Source of the DNA: JACCYJ01 sp038198775
GTDB lineage: Bacteria > Actinomycetota > Actinomycetes > Propionibacteriales > Nocardioidaceae
Reading direction: 5' to 3'
Assembly: GCA_038198775.1 (NCBI GenBank)
Contig: JBBPZV010000018.1
Location: forward strand, 177,680-241,679
DNA length: 64,000 bases
Shown: piece after piece, positions 1-8,998 of the stretch
How positions within the stretch are numbered: position 1 is the first letter of the stretch
Layout: every line of letters begins with the position of its first letter
Program-made: the position numbers and the translations under genes
The notes under the pieces: generated by a model
Told to the model about the DNA's origin: nothing
The model's input: only the letters and a program-made list of their open reading frames with translations
Database searches by the model: none

Positions 1-52
1 TCCCTGGCTCGAGCAGCCGTAGCGCCGGACCGCGGATGTCATAGGAGTGCAC
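1..52 (-). CDS. Probable phosphomannomutase/phosphoglucomutase, N-terminal fragment
   Basis: Only the first 17 codons are in the window. From a GTG at 52-50 they read V-H-S-Y-D-I-R-G, and YDIRG or YDVRG is the hallmark N-terminus of alpha-D-phosphohexomutases. In mycobacteria the gene after the DUF3499 gene (Rv3258c) on the same strand is the phosphomannomutase Rv3257c, which fits. The enzyme would interconvert mannose-6-phosphate and mannose-1-phosphate for GDP-mannose. The residues after the motif are not typical, and a start further upstream is possible. The call rests on one motif plus synteny. Confidence 0.45.
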   Translation of the reverse strand, partial: MHSYDIRGPALRLLEPG

Positions 53-99
53 CAGCCCGGCCAGGGACGGATGCTGCGGCGGCCGAGGAGATGGCAGGC

Positions 100-456
100 T
101 CACGTGTCCACGGACCGCAGGACCCGCAGATGGCCCCTCCGGCCCACCTCGACCGCCTGTCCGCGAGCCTCGGTCACGGGCATTGGCCGCGCCGCCTCAC
201 GCACTGCGTCGGCGAGGGCGGCCAGGTCGTCATGGCTGGGTCCGTTGCGGTCATCATCTTGCGCGAGCCGTACCACCTCCCACCCGCGAGGCACCGACAG
301 GCCGGTGGCGTGGGTCTCGCAGAGGTCGTAGCTGTGCGGCTCCGCGTACCTCGCGAGGGGACCCAGCACCGCGGTCGAGTCGGCGTAAACATAGGTCAGC
401 GTCGCATCAGCTCGCCGCAGGCAGGCTGGACGCGAACAGCGGCGGGCCGGACTCAC
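100..456 (-). CDS. DUF3499 family protein (Rv3258c-like)
   Basis: A 118-residue protein starting at GTG 456. It opens with a CSRPACLRRADATLTY motif containing two cysteines four residues apart, followed by a C-x2-H pair in DLCETHATGL, a layout that looks like a small metal-binding unit. This matches the actinobacterial DUF3499 family, for which no function is established. It lies 47 nt upstream of the putative phosphomannomutase and is divergent from the Rv3259-like gene, exactly as in mycobacteria. The start was chosen because the family motif begins within the first residues and nothing upstream of it looks conserved. Confidence 0.85.
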   Translation of the reverse strand: MSPARRCSRPACLRRADATLTYVYADSTAVLGPLARYAEPHSYDLCETHATGLSVPRGWEVVRLAQDDDRNGPSHDDLAALADAVREAARPMPVTEARGQAVEVGRRGHLRVLRSVDT

Positions 457-556
457 GCGGCGACGGTACCGGTCGGGCGCCGCCGAGAAGGGCATTGGAG
501 GCCGCGCCGCTCGTGTCGGCAATGCTCGCGCCGTCGGCGCACTAGGGTGCGACGAC

Positions 557-1000
557 GTGAGCTCTGGGCCGGATCGCGCGGTGCGAAGCGGTGCCATGCG
601 GGACCGTCGGGGCCGTGGCCGGCGCGGGCCGCTGGCGCTGCCCGGTCCACTGTCACCCTCCGGAGTGCCGGCCCAGTTGAGCCGGCGAGCACAGTTCGAC
701 GCGGTCGTGCTCGACGTCGTCGAGCAGCTTTCCGCCCGCTGGGAGCCTGAGCTGCGCCACATCGAGTTCGGCGTCGAGGACACACCGCTGCTGGCGGCCG
801 ACTGGGCTCCAGGTCCGGTCCCGCTAGCCACATCGGTGCCAGCCACGCCGGTCTCCCCCGCCCGGGTCGTCGTCTTTCGGTTTCCGGTCGAGCAGCGGGC
901 CCCGGCGCCGAGCCAGCAGCGGCGCTTGGTTCGCGGTGCCGTCATCGGGCAGCTCGCCGAACTGCTCGGGCGCACCGCCGAGGAGATCGATCCCGGCTGA
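557..1000 (+). CDS. Rv3259-like metallopeptidase-family protein, catalytic motif lost
   Basis: A 147-residue protein with a basic start (RDRRGRGRRG), a proline-rich stretch, and a C-terminus ending in LLGRTAEEIDPG that resembles the end of M. tuberculosis Rv3259. That family is usually annotated as a zincin-like metallopeptidase family, but the position where an HExxH zinc motif would be expected reads VRGAVIGQL, so no metal-binding helix is visible and it may be non-enzymatic. The GTG at 557 gives the longest form; an ATG at 596 is an equally credible start. It sits between the DUF3499 and whiB2 genes, its conserved neighbourhood. Confidence 0.7.
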   Translation: MSSGPDRAVRSGAMRDRRGRGRRGPLALPGPLSPSGVPAQLSRRAQFDAVVLDVVEQLSARWEPELRHIEFGVEDTPLLAADWAPGPVPLATSVPATPVSPARVVVFRFPVEQRAPAPSQQRRLVRGAVIGQLAELLGRTAEEIDPG

Positions 1001-1021
1001 TGCGGGCTCTGCTCGGCAGAC

Positions 1022-1276
1022 TCAGCCAGCGCGCTTCTTGAGCTTGCGACGTTCGCGCTCGGACAGCCCGCCCCAGATCCCGAACCGCTCGTCGTGGGCG
1101 AGTGCGTACTCCAAGCACTCGGCCCGGACGTCACAACCGAGGCAAACCCGTTTCGCCTCCCGGGTCGACCCACCCTTTTCGGGGAAGAAGGCCTCCGGGT
1201 CCGTCTGGGCGCACAGCGCCCGCTCCTGCCAGCTCAACTCGCCGGTGTCCGTGTCGAGCACGTCGAACTCGTGCAC
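1022..1276 (-). CDS. whiB2: WhiB-family iron-sulfur transcriptional regulator (WhiB2/WhmD type)
   Basis: WhiB proteins carry a [4Fe-4S] cluster and act as redox-responsive transcription factors with the principal sigma factor. WhiB2 and WhmD are linked to septation and cell division. The four cluster cysteines are present as one in RALCAQTDPE, then C-x2-C in VCLGC, then one in AECLEYA. The GIWGGL turn and basic tail ERERRKLKKRAG follow. The GTG start at 1276 is preceded by a strong GAGGAGG site seven bases upstream and gives 84 residues, close to Streptomyces WhiB. A longer form from ATG 1363 (113 residues) is possible because the predicted promoter would start a leaderless mRNA close to that ATG. 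Confidence 0.93.
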   Translation of the reverse strand: MHEFDVLDTDTGELSWQERALCAQTDPEAFFPEKGGSTREAKRVCLGCDVRAECLEYALAHDERFGIWGGLSERERRKLKKRAG

Positions 1277-1283
1277 GGTCTCG

Positions 1284-1290
1284 CCTCCTC
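1284..1290 (-). promoter_or_regulatory. Strong ribosome binding site deciding the whiB2 start
   Basis: On the minus strand the sequence reads GAGGAGG, seven bases before GTG 1276. It is the only good Shine-Dalgarno match in the 5' region of this gene, so the short form of WhiB2 is favoured. Confidence 0.6.
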
Positions 1291-1370
1291 GACCCTTGTC
1301 TGTCACCCGGTACGGCGTCCGAGCACGCTGGCGGGTTCGCGGCCCGCCGTTGCTGAACGACATGTTGGGA

Positions 1371-1400
1371 ATTACAGCCCTGTCAATACGCCCGCGTCAA
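1371..1400 (-). promoter_or_regulatory. Candidate housekeeping promoter of whiB2
   Basis: On the minus strand TTGACG (1400-1395) is followed after 18 bases by TGTAAT (1376-1371), a good match to -35 and -10 hexamers. Transcription would start near 1364, giving either a leader of about 88 nt before GTG 1276 or a leaderless message at ATG 1363. Confidence 0.5.
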
Positions 1401-1442
1401 GCCGGCAGGTGATATTCACCAGTTCGACGCCGGGAGACGGGC

Positions 1443-2264
1443 TCAAGAGTTCGGGTTCCACCAGCCGGTGCTGGGGCCATCGGCCCTGGTCTCCTCGGCG
1501 CTGCTCTCCGGGGCACTGCTGCCCTCCGGTGGTGCCGGCGTCGCCGGCGGCTGCTCTGCGGGCTGCTGCACCGGAGGCTGCTCGCCCGGTGGCGGAGACG
1601 CCCACTCCGGTGGGCCCCAGCTCTGCGCCTGTTCCGGGGGTTGCCCCCAGGCCTGCTGGGTCACGGCGGTCGACCCGCCGGCAACCGGTCCTGGCGGTGG
1701 CGCCGGTGGCGGCCCGGGCGGCGGCTGGGCCCAACCCCCAGCCGTGGGAGTTCCTGGCTGGCCGCCCCACTGCTGACCGCCCCACTGCTGTTGACCGCCC
1801 CACTGCTGCAGGGGTGCGGTCCGGCGTTCCGGCGCCGGCAACGCGGCGAACAGCTGGTAAGCCAGCCACGCCGTGGCTGCGACCACCGCCAGGTCGGCGA
1901 GGAAGTAGAACGTCCCGGACACCTTTCCGTTGTCGACACTGAAGGATTGGCCACCCAGCCCGGCCAGCCAGGTGATGGCCCCCAGCAGCGTCATCACGCC
2001 CAGAATCGCCAGCGCAGCCAGCACGATCATCCGTGCTCGCGTTGTTGGTTGCGCACCGAGCGCCACCAGCAGCACCGCCGTGACGATGACGAGCACCCAC
2101 ACCGGGTCCACGAACCTGGTGTTCACCAGCAGCGCCTTCTGTCCGAAGGTCAGCCCGACGTCCTTGAACAGCAGTGCGAACGTGACGACCAGGTAGAGCG
2201 TGGCGGCGGCGAGCAGCACGAACGCCAACGGCTCGCGCCACTTCTTGGCGGATTCGGGTAGCAC
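1443..2264 (-). CDS. Four-helix membrane protein with Pro/Gln/Trp-rich cytoplasmic or periplasmic tail
   Basis: A 273-residue protein of unknown function. Four hydrophobic segments lie at about residues 13-33, 54-71, 79-104 and 117-141. They are followed by a low-complexity tail of about 130 residues rich in P, G, Q, W and A, including three copies of a QQWGG-like unit near residues 153-168 and a C-terminal GWWNPNS. Such tails are common in actinobacterial membrane proteins of unknown role. The GTG start at 2264 is preceded by AGAGAGG. It lies between whiB2 and the divergent fbiA gene and has no recognisable partner. Confidence 0.8.
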   Translation of the reverse strand: MLPESAKKWREPLAFVLLAAATLYLVVTFALLFKDVGLTFGQKALLVNTRFVDPVWVLVIVTAVLLVALGAQPTTRARMIVLAALAILGVMTLLGAITWLAGLGGQSFSVDNGKVSGTFYFLADLAVVAATAWLAYQLFAALPAPERRTAPLQQWGGQQQWGGQQWGGQPGTPTAGGWAQPPPGPPPAPPPGPVAGGSTAVTQQAWGQPPEQAQSWGPPEWASPPPGEQPPVQQPAEQPPATPAPPEGSSAPESSAEETRADGPSTGWWNPNS

Positions 2265-2365
2265 GAGCGGTCCTCTCTGGACGAGAACTTCCGGCGAGCT
2301 CAGCCTGCCACAGCACAGCAGGCCGCGGCAGCCGCCGCCGCGGTGCGGCTTGCCAGAATGACCAG

Positions 2366-3337
2366 ATGCGCATCGTGGCCCTCTCGGGCGGGATCGGGGG
2401 TGCCCGGTTCCTGCGCGGGCTGCTGACCGTGCTCGAACCCGCCGACGACGTCACCGTCATCGCCAACACCGCCGACGACATCTGGGTCTTCGGGCTGCGG
2501 GTGTGCCCGGACCTCGACACGCTGATGTACACCCTCGGCGGAGCCATCGACGAGCACCGGGGGTGGGGACGTGCGGACGAGACCTGGAACGTGAGGCAGG
2601 AGCTGGCGGCGTACGAGGCGGAACCTGGGTGGTTCGGGCTCGGCGACCGTGACCTGGCGACCCACGTCGTCCGCACCCAGATGCTGCGGGGGGGTCATCC
2701 GCTGTCCGCGGTCACCTCGGCCTTGTGCCGGCGGTGGCGGCCCGGCGCCCGGCTGCTGCCGATGAGCGACGACCGCGTCGAGACCCACGTCGTCGTCGAG
2801 GACGGCAGCGGCCGGCGAGCGATCCACTTCCAGGAGTACTGGGTCCGTCACCGCGCCGGTCTTCCCGTGCGGGATGTGGTGGCCGTCGGCGCCGACCAGG
2901 CGCAGCCGGCTCCGGGGGTCTTGCGGGCGATCTGCGACGCTGACGTGATCGTGCTGCCGCCGTCGAACCCGATCGTGTCCATCGGAGCCATTCTCGGAGT
3001 CGCCGAGATCGCCGCCGCCGTCCGCGCGGCACCGGCTCCCGTCGTCGGCGTCTCCCCGATCGTGGGAGGCTCCGCCGTCTCGGGAATGGCCGACCAGCTG
3101 CTGCGCGGTCTCGCGATCGAGAACACCGCCGCCGGGGTCGCGCTGCACTACGGGCCCCGACAGCACGGAGGCTGCCTGGACGGCTGGTTGGTGCACACCA
3201 GCGACGAGCACGAGCTCCCCCGTATCGGCGCGGCAGGTATCCGGGCCGAGGCCGTACCACTGCTGATGAGCGACATCGAGGCCGCCGGGGACATGGCCCG
3301 GGCCGCCCTGGACATGGCGGGACGGTTGGCGCGTTGA
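2366..3337 (+). CDS. fbiA: 2-phospho-L-lactate transferase (FbiA/CofD), F420 biosynthesis
   Basis: FbiA joins the activated phosphoenolpyruvate or phospholactate guanylate unit to the deazaflavin Fo, giving (dehydro-)F420-0. The 323-residue length is normal. The N-terminus MRIVALSGGIGGARFLRGL carries the glycine-rich nucleotide-binding loop at residues 8-14, and DVIVLPPSNPIVSIG and VVGVSPIVGG are family motifs. The stop TGA overlaps the ATG of fbiB by one base, so the two are translationally coupled. Synteny with M. tuberculosis whiB2-fbiA-fbiB supports the call. Confidence 0.95.
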   Translation: MRIVALSGGIGGARFLRGLLTVLEPADDVTVIANTADDIWVFGLRVCPDLDTLMYTLGGAIDEHRGWGRADETWNVRQELAAYEAEPGWFGLGDRDLATHVVRTQMLRGGHPLSAVTSALCRRWRPGARLLPMSDDRVETHVVVEDGSGRRAIHFQEYWVRHRAGLPVRDVVAVGADQAQPAPGVLRAICDADVIVLPPSNPIVSIGAILGVAEIAAAVRAAPAPVVGVSPIVGGSAVSGMADQLLRGLAIENTAAGVALHYGPRQHGGCLDGWLVHTSDEHELPRIGAAGIRAEAVPLLMSDIEAAGDMARAALDMAGRLAR

Positions 3338-4386
3338 TGGCGGACGGCATCGCGCTGCACGCCGTCGGTGGGTTGCCGGAAATGAGCGAGGGCGACGACG
3401 TGGCGGCGCTGATCGTCGAGCACGCCCGGTCGCTGCTTCGCGACGGGGTCGTCGTGGTCGTGACCAGCAAGATCGTCAGCTTGGCGGCGGGCCTGCTTGT
3501 CAGCGGCGAGCGTTCGGCGCTCGTCGCCGCCCACACCGACCGGGTGGTGGCGCGCCGCGGCGCCACCACGATCGTCCGCACCCGGCAGGGGCTCGTCCTG
3601 GCGGCGGCGGGTCTCGACACCTCCAACCTCCCAGCCGGCCGGGTCCTCGCGTTACCGTCCGACCCCGACGCGGATGCCGTGGCGCTGCGTCGATCGCTGC
3701 GCCGGCTGAGCGGTGCCAACGTCGCCGTGGTGATCACGGACACCGCCGGGCGGCCGTGGCGGCTCGGGCAGACCGATGTCGCGATCGGGGTCGCCGGACT
3801 GGAGCCGCTGCACGACCTCGCTGGCCAGCCGGACACGTACGGCAACGCCTTGTCGGTGACGGCGCCCGCGGTGGCCGATGCCGTGGCAGCGGCGGCGGAC
3901 CTGGTGAAGGGCAAGCTGAACCGGATTCCGGTCTGCGTGGTGACCGGGCTGGAGAGCTGGGTGCTGGACCCGGATCGCGACGGACTGGGCGCGCGGGCGC
4001 TGATGCGCCCGGAGGAGAGCGACCTGTTCGGCCTGGGAGCCTTCGACGCCGTCCGCGCCGCCGTTCGGCGCGACGACCCCGGCAGCCGTCGCGGCTTCCC
4101 GGTGGCCGCCTCGAGCCGCCGCAGCCTGGTCGGTGACGCCATGGCCGACAGCGACCCCCAGCTCATCGACGTCGTGCCACGAGCCAGCGACGATGACCGT
4201 TCGGGGTGGCAGGCGTGGGACGTCGTCGCGGTCCTCGGCGCCGACCGGTCGGCGGCACTGTGGGAGGCCGCGAGTCTGACCGATCGGCTCAAGACGATGG
4301 CATTTGCCACCCGGCGTGAGGTTCGGGTTAACCGGCGAGACGACGGGCCGCTGGCCCGGTTCGAGCTGCGCGACCCGAGCGGCTGA
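3337..4386 (+). CDS. fbiB: F420-0:gamma-glutamyl ligase (FbiB/CofE), short form without nitroreductase domain
   Basis: CofE adds gamma-linked glutamates to F420-0. The ligase domain (about residues 1-250) is complete, with VVTSKIVSLAAG, VVITDTAGRPWRLGQTDVAIG and DLVKGKLNRIPV. Full-length actinobacterial FbiB is about 450 residues and ends in an FMN-binding nitroreductase-like domain that reduces dehydro-F420-0. Here the protein is 349 residues and ends in about 100 residues (WQAWDVVAVLG, LKTMAFATRREVRVN) that I do not recognise and that are too short for that domain. The start is ATG 3337, inside the fbiA stop codon; TTG 3334 is less likely. Confidence 0.9.
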   Translation: MADGIALHAVGGLPEMSEGDDVAALIVEHARSLLRDGVVVVVTSKIVSLAAGLLVSGERSALVAAHTDRVVARRGATTIVRTRQGLVLAAAGLDTSNLPAGRVLALPSDPDADAVALRRSLRRLSGANVAVVITDTAGRPWRLGQTDVAIGVAGLEPLHDLAGQPDTYGNALSVTAPAVADAVAAAADLVKGKLNRIPVCVVTGLESWVLDPDRDGLGARALMRPEESDLFGLGAFDAVRAAVRRDDPGSRRGFPVAASSRRSLVGDAMADSDPQLIDVVPRASDDDRSGWQAWDVVAVLGADRSAALWEAASLTDRLKTMAFATRREVRVNRRDDGPLARFELRDPSG

Positions 4387-4443
4387 GCGCCGCGCCCGTA
4401 CCATTGCCCCACTCCTAGCGACGACGAAGGGTGGCGGCACATC

Positions 4444-5172
4444 GTGGCCAAACCGAGCCGGAACCCCGATCGCCGCGCCCGCGTGGAGGCGCTGCGGCGG
4501 GAGGCTCAGCGCGCCGAGCGCAGGCGCACGCTGGTCGTGCTGGCCGGCTGCGCGGTGGTGGCGCTCGTCATCGCTTCGGTCACCGGCTATGTCCTGCTCA
4601 CTCGCGACGACGGAGCGGCCAGCGCAGGGAGCGCAGGGCCCGGCTCCGCCGGCGCCGGTTGCGGTGCCCCCGTGAGCCGCGGTGCCGACGCGGCCGGCGA
4701 CCACCGGGCACCCGGAACCACGATCGACTACCCGTACTCCCCCCCGGCGTTCGGCCCGCACTGGCCGGTGCCGGCCGACGCGTCCCGCACCTTCTACAGC
4801 GGCCAGGACCGTCCAGCGGTCGAGCAGCTCGTGCACAACCTCGAGCACGGCTACACGATCGTGTGGTACGACCAGAGCATCGCCGGCGACCCAGGTCAGC
4901 TGGCGACGATGCGGTCGATCGCGGCACCGTACGAAGGTCGCTCCGACCAGTCCGGAAAGCTCATCGTCGCCCCCTGGACCCCGGCCGACGGTGCCGCGTT
5001 CCCGGAGGGGAAACACGTCGCGCTCACCCACTGGTCCGCGCAAGGAGGGGGAGCCATCGCCGGACAAGGGCGGGGCGACTGGCTCTACTGCAGCGCTCCG
5101 TCCCAGCAGGTGGTCACCGACTTCATGCGGGAGTTCCCCTACTCGAACGCACCGGAGCCCAACGGCGCCTGA
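4444..5172 (+). CDS. DUF3105 family membrane-anchored protein
   Basis: A 242-residue protein starting at GTG 4444. A charged N-terminus (residues 1-28) is followed by one transmembrane helix (about 29-52). The outside part contains the DUF3105 signature, including PAFGPHWPVPAD, VEQLVHNLEHGYTIVWYD and KHVALTHWSA. No function is established for the family; the conserved His residues suggest metal binding or catalysis, which is inference. Its last 34 bases overlap the 3' end of the convergent nucleotidyltransferase gene. Confidence 0.85.
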   Translation: MAKPSRNPDRRARVEALRREAQRAERRRTLVVLAGCAVVALVIASVTGYVLLTRDDGAASAGSAGPGSAGAGCGAPVSRGADAAGDHRAPGTTIDYPYSPPAFGPHWPVPADASRTFYSGQDRPAVEQLVHNLEHGYTIVWYDQSIAGDPGQLATMRSIAAPYEGRSDQSGKLIVAPWTPADGAAFPEGKHVALTHWSAQGGGAIAGQGRGDWLYCSAPSQQVVTDFMREFPYSNAPEPNGA

Positions 5173-6233
5173 CCCGGGCCATCGGGTCGCTCCGGCACTA
5201 CCACGGCGCCGCACGCGACGCGCGCCCCCCGCTCCAGCTCCGCGCCGGGCGAGACCACCGCGTCGTCACCGACGGCGCACCCGTGCAGCCGAGCTCCCGC
5301 ACCGACGCGCGCGCCGAAGCCGAGGGCACTGGCGACCACCGCCGCATCGGCGCCGACTCGGGCGCCCGGCATCACGACGCTGCCGGCCACCACCGCCCCG
5401 GCAGCGACGACGGCGCCGGTTCCCACGACACTTCCCCCGCCCACCCGCGCCGACGCGTCAACGTCGGCACCGTCCTGGACGAGCTGATCGGCGGGTGCCG
5501 CCCCGTGGGCGGGGGACGTCGCCGCTCCGCTGACCAGGTCGCACGAGGCGCACACGAGTGCTGCCGGCGTCCCGACGTCGAGCCAGTAGGAGTCCTCGCG
5601 GTAGCCGACGACCAGGTGACCGGTGCCCAGCAGGGCGGGGAAGGTCTCCCGCTCCACCGACACGACCCGCCCCGGTGGAATGGCGTCGATCACCGCTCGG
5701 CGCAGGACGTAGCACCCGGCGTTGACCTGGTCGCACACCGGCTCCGGGGACTTCTCGACGAAGCCCGTGACCCGACCGTCCGGCGCGGTCGGGACGGCAC
5801 CGAAGGGGCGCGGATCGGCGACCCCGACGAGGTGCAACGATGCGTCGGCACCCACGGCCTGCAGCCGCTCCACCTGAGTCGCGAGATCGTGTGCGGACAG
5901 GACATCGCCGTTCAGCACGACCACGGGCTCGTCCCTGCCGCTCTGGAGCATCTCGGCGGCGTGGCGGATCGCCCCCCCGGTGCCCAACGGTTCGGCTTCT
6001 CGTACGTAGCACAGCTCCAGCCCGAAGCGGGTCCCGTCGCCGAGGACAGGGCGGAACTCCTCGCCCCGGTAGGACGTGGCGAGGACGACCCGGTCGACGC
6101 CGGCCGACGCCAGCTTGGCGAGCTGGTGTGCCACGAAAGGCACTCCCCCGACCGGCAGCAGGTGCTTGGGGCGGCGTTCGGTCAACGGCAGCAGTCGCGT
6201 TCCGAGACCGCCCGCGAGCACCACCGCCTCCAC
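5139..6233 (-). CDS. Sugar-1-phosphate nucleotidyltransferase (mannose-1-phosphate guanylyltransferase type)
   Basis: A 364-residue protein from GTG 6233, which has AAGGAG seven bases upstream. The N-terminal VEAVVLAGGLGTRLLPLTE and PKHLLPVGG motifs bind the nucleotide and sugar phosphate, VVLNGDVL carries the metal-binding Asp, and GFVEKSP and DSYWLDVGTP are typical of the family. From about residue 240 a left-handed beta-helix of hexapeptide repeats follows (SVVGTGAVVAAGAVVAG). It resembles Rv3264c (ManB/ManC), which makes GDP-mannose. Glucose-1-phosphate specificity cannot be excluded. It is divergent from galE. Confidence 0.85.
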   Translation of the reverse strand: MEAVVLAGGLGTRLLPLTERRPKHLLPVGGVPFVAHQLAKLASAGVDRVVLATSYRGEEFRPVLGDGTRFGLELCYVREAEPLGTGGAIRHAAEMLQSGRDEPVVVLNGDVLSAHDLATQVERLQAVGADASLHLVGVADPRPFGAVPTAPDGRVTGFVEKSPEPVCDQVNAGCYVLRRAVIDAIPPGRVVSVERETFPALLGTGHLVVGYREDSYWLDVGTPAALVCASCDLVSGAATSPAHGAAPADQLVQDGADVDASARVGGGSVVGTGAVVAAGAVVAGSVVMPGARVGADAAVVASALGFGARVGAGARLHGCAVGDDAVVSPGAELERGARVACGAVVVPERPDGPGQAPLGSGAFE

Positions 6234-6320
6234 CGCCGACTCCTTCCGTCGCTTCGCCGCCAGCGTGGCGACCGTACGCCGAGCCGGCGAGATGCGGCGG
6301 CCGTTGTCTACGCTGGCGCG

Positions 6321-7291
<971 letters not shown>

Positions 7292-7295
<4 letters not shown>

Positions 7296-8068
7296 ACCTC
7301 GCCGCCCTCGCCGTCGTAACCGAAGACGTCGTCGGTGTCCGTCTCGACGTCGTACTTCAGCTTGTGGATGGCGTCTCGGACGGTGCCGTCGAAGGTCAGC
7401 GCCCCCTGCTCGAGGACCAGTGCCCGCGTACACAGCCGCTGCACCTGGGTGGTGTTGTGGCTGACGAAGACGATCGTGCGTCCCTCGTCGCGGATCTGCT
7501 TGATCCGCTTGATGCACTTCTTCTTGAACGGAGGGTCCCCCACGGCCAGCACCTCGTCGATGATGAAGATGTCGGACTCAGCGGCGACGGCGATCGAGAA
7601 GCCGAGCCGGGCGTACATCCCCGAGGAGTACGTCCCCACCGGGCTGTCCAGGAACTTCTCGATGCCCGAGAACTCCACGATCTCGGCGAACTTGCGGTTG
7701 GTCTCCGCCTGGCTCATGCCGAGGATCGCGGCGTTCAGGTAGACGTTCTCCCGACCGCTGAGCTGGGAGTGGAAGCCGGCGGTCACCTCGATCAGGCCGG
7801 CGATCTCGCCGCGGGTCAGCAGCGTCCCGCCGTCGGGGCGCATGACACCGGAGATCAGCTTCAGCAGCGTCGACTTGCCGGAGCCGTTGAGCCCCATCAG
7901 GCCGATCGCCTCACCCTGCTCGACCGTGAACGAGACGTCGTCGACGGCGCGGAAGCTGCGGTCCAGCTCGCGCCCGTGCACGCGGGAGACGAGCCGGCGC
8001 TTGAGCGTCCGGGACTCGCGCAGCGTGAAGTGCTTGGAGACCGAGTCGCACACGATCGCCTCAGCCAT
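7292..8068 (-). CDS. wzt: Polysaccharide export ABC transporter, ATP-binding subunit (Wzt/RfbE type)
   Basis: Powers export of a lipid-linked polysaccharide together with the adjacent permease. The 258-residue protein has Walker A GLNGSGKS (59-66), a GFHSQLSGRENVYLN segment typical of teichoic-acid and O-antigen exporters, the signature YSSGMYARLGFSIA and Walker B IFIIDEVLAVGD. There is no C-terminal carbohydrate-binding domain. In mycobacteria the homologue Rv3781 is proposed to export galactan. Start chosen at ATG 8068, which has GGAGGTG six bases upstream; a start at 8083 is possible. Confidence 0.9.
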
Positions 8069-8110
8069 CGCCGTCACCTCCATCCCGCAGCCGGCGACCA
8101 GTTGGCAGGC

Positions 8111-8998
8111 TCACAGGTGCTCCGCGAACCGGGTCTCGAGCCGGCGGAAGACCCGCTGGGCCACCCACACCAAGAACAGGCAGGCGACCAGCACGAGCAC
8201 CCCGCGCAGCAGCTGGTGGTCCGGCATCACCGCAACGCTCTGGTCGCTGATCGTGGGGACCCAAAAGCAGCGCTCGCTGAGCATGACCGCGTTGGCGACG
8301 GGATTGAGCAGGTAGATCTGCTCGATCCAGTTCCCGTGGGTGCGGCTCTCGATCATCTCGAACGTGTAGATCATCGGGGTGGACCAGGTGATCAGGTGGG
8401 TGATGGTCTCGGTGAAGTTCTCGAAGTCGCGGTAGAAGACGTTCCAGGCCGAGAACGCAAGCGCCACCGCGACCGACAGCGCGACCAGGATCCCCACCGC
8501 GAGCAGGCCGGCCACCAGCGCGGTGGCGTCGGGGTGCCAGCCGGCGATCGACACCGCAATCACCAGCACCAGGAACTGCGGGAGCACGTGATAGACGGTC
8601 ACGAGCACCGAGGCCACGGGGAACATCTCGCGCGGCACGTTCATCTTGCGGACCAGTGACTTGTTCTTGACCACCGACTTCGTGCCGGCCCGCAAGGACT
8701 CGGAGAAGGACGTGGCGATGATCATCGCGCTGAAGATGTGGAAGGGATAACCGGGCAGCTTCTTCAGCCCGATGACGTAGCCGATGATGATGAGGTACGT
8801 CAGGAACCGGATCAACGGCTTGATGTACGACCAGAGCAGCCCGAGGACCGAGGCCTGGTAGCGGACGCGCAGCTCCTTCTGCACCAGCAGCTTCAGCAGG
8901 TAGCGGCGCCGGAAGACCCCGAAGAGCCCGGTCGAGTCCGCCGGGGCCGCCAGCGGTGGGAGCGCCCGCTGCTCGCTGGGAAGGGTGGTGGCCGTCAC
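8111..8998 (-). CDS. wzm: Polysaccharide export ABC transporter permease (Wzm/RfbD type)
   Basis: A 295-residue ABC-2 permease with about six hydrophobic helices. The cytoplasmic N-terminus has the typical LLVQKELRVRYQASVLGLLWSY segment, and VFYRDFENFTETI and IYLLNPVANAV are conserved family patches. The GTG start at 8998 overlaps the stop of glfT2 (GTGA), showing coupled translation. With the Wzt-like ATPase 42 nt downstream it forms a complete exporter, by analogy with Rv3783/Rv3781. Confidence 0.9.
   Translation of the reverse strand: MTATTLPSEQRALPPLAAPADSTGLFGVFRRRYLLKLLVQKELRVRYQASVLGLLWSYIKPLIRFLTYLIIIGYVIGLKKLPGYPFHIFSAMIIATSFSESLRAGTKSVVKNKSLVRKMNVPREMFPVASVLVTVYHVLPQFLVLVIAVSIAGWHPDATALVAGLLAVGILVALSVAVALAFSAWNVFYRDFENFTETITHLITWSTPMIYTFEMIESRTHGNWIEQIYLLNPVANAVMLSERCFWVPTISDQSVAVMPDHQLLRGVLVLVACLFLVWVAQRVFRRLETRFAEHL

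Noticed and set aside
1560..1800. QQWGG-type repeats as a possible CRISPR or VNTR locus
   Set aside because: The repeats are short, in frame and irregular, and encode the low-complexity tail of a membrane protein.
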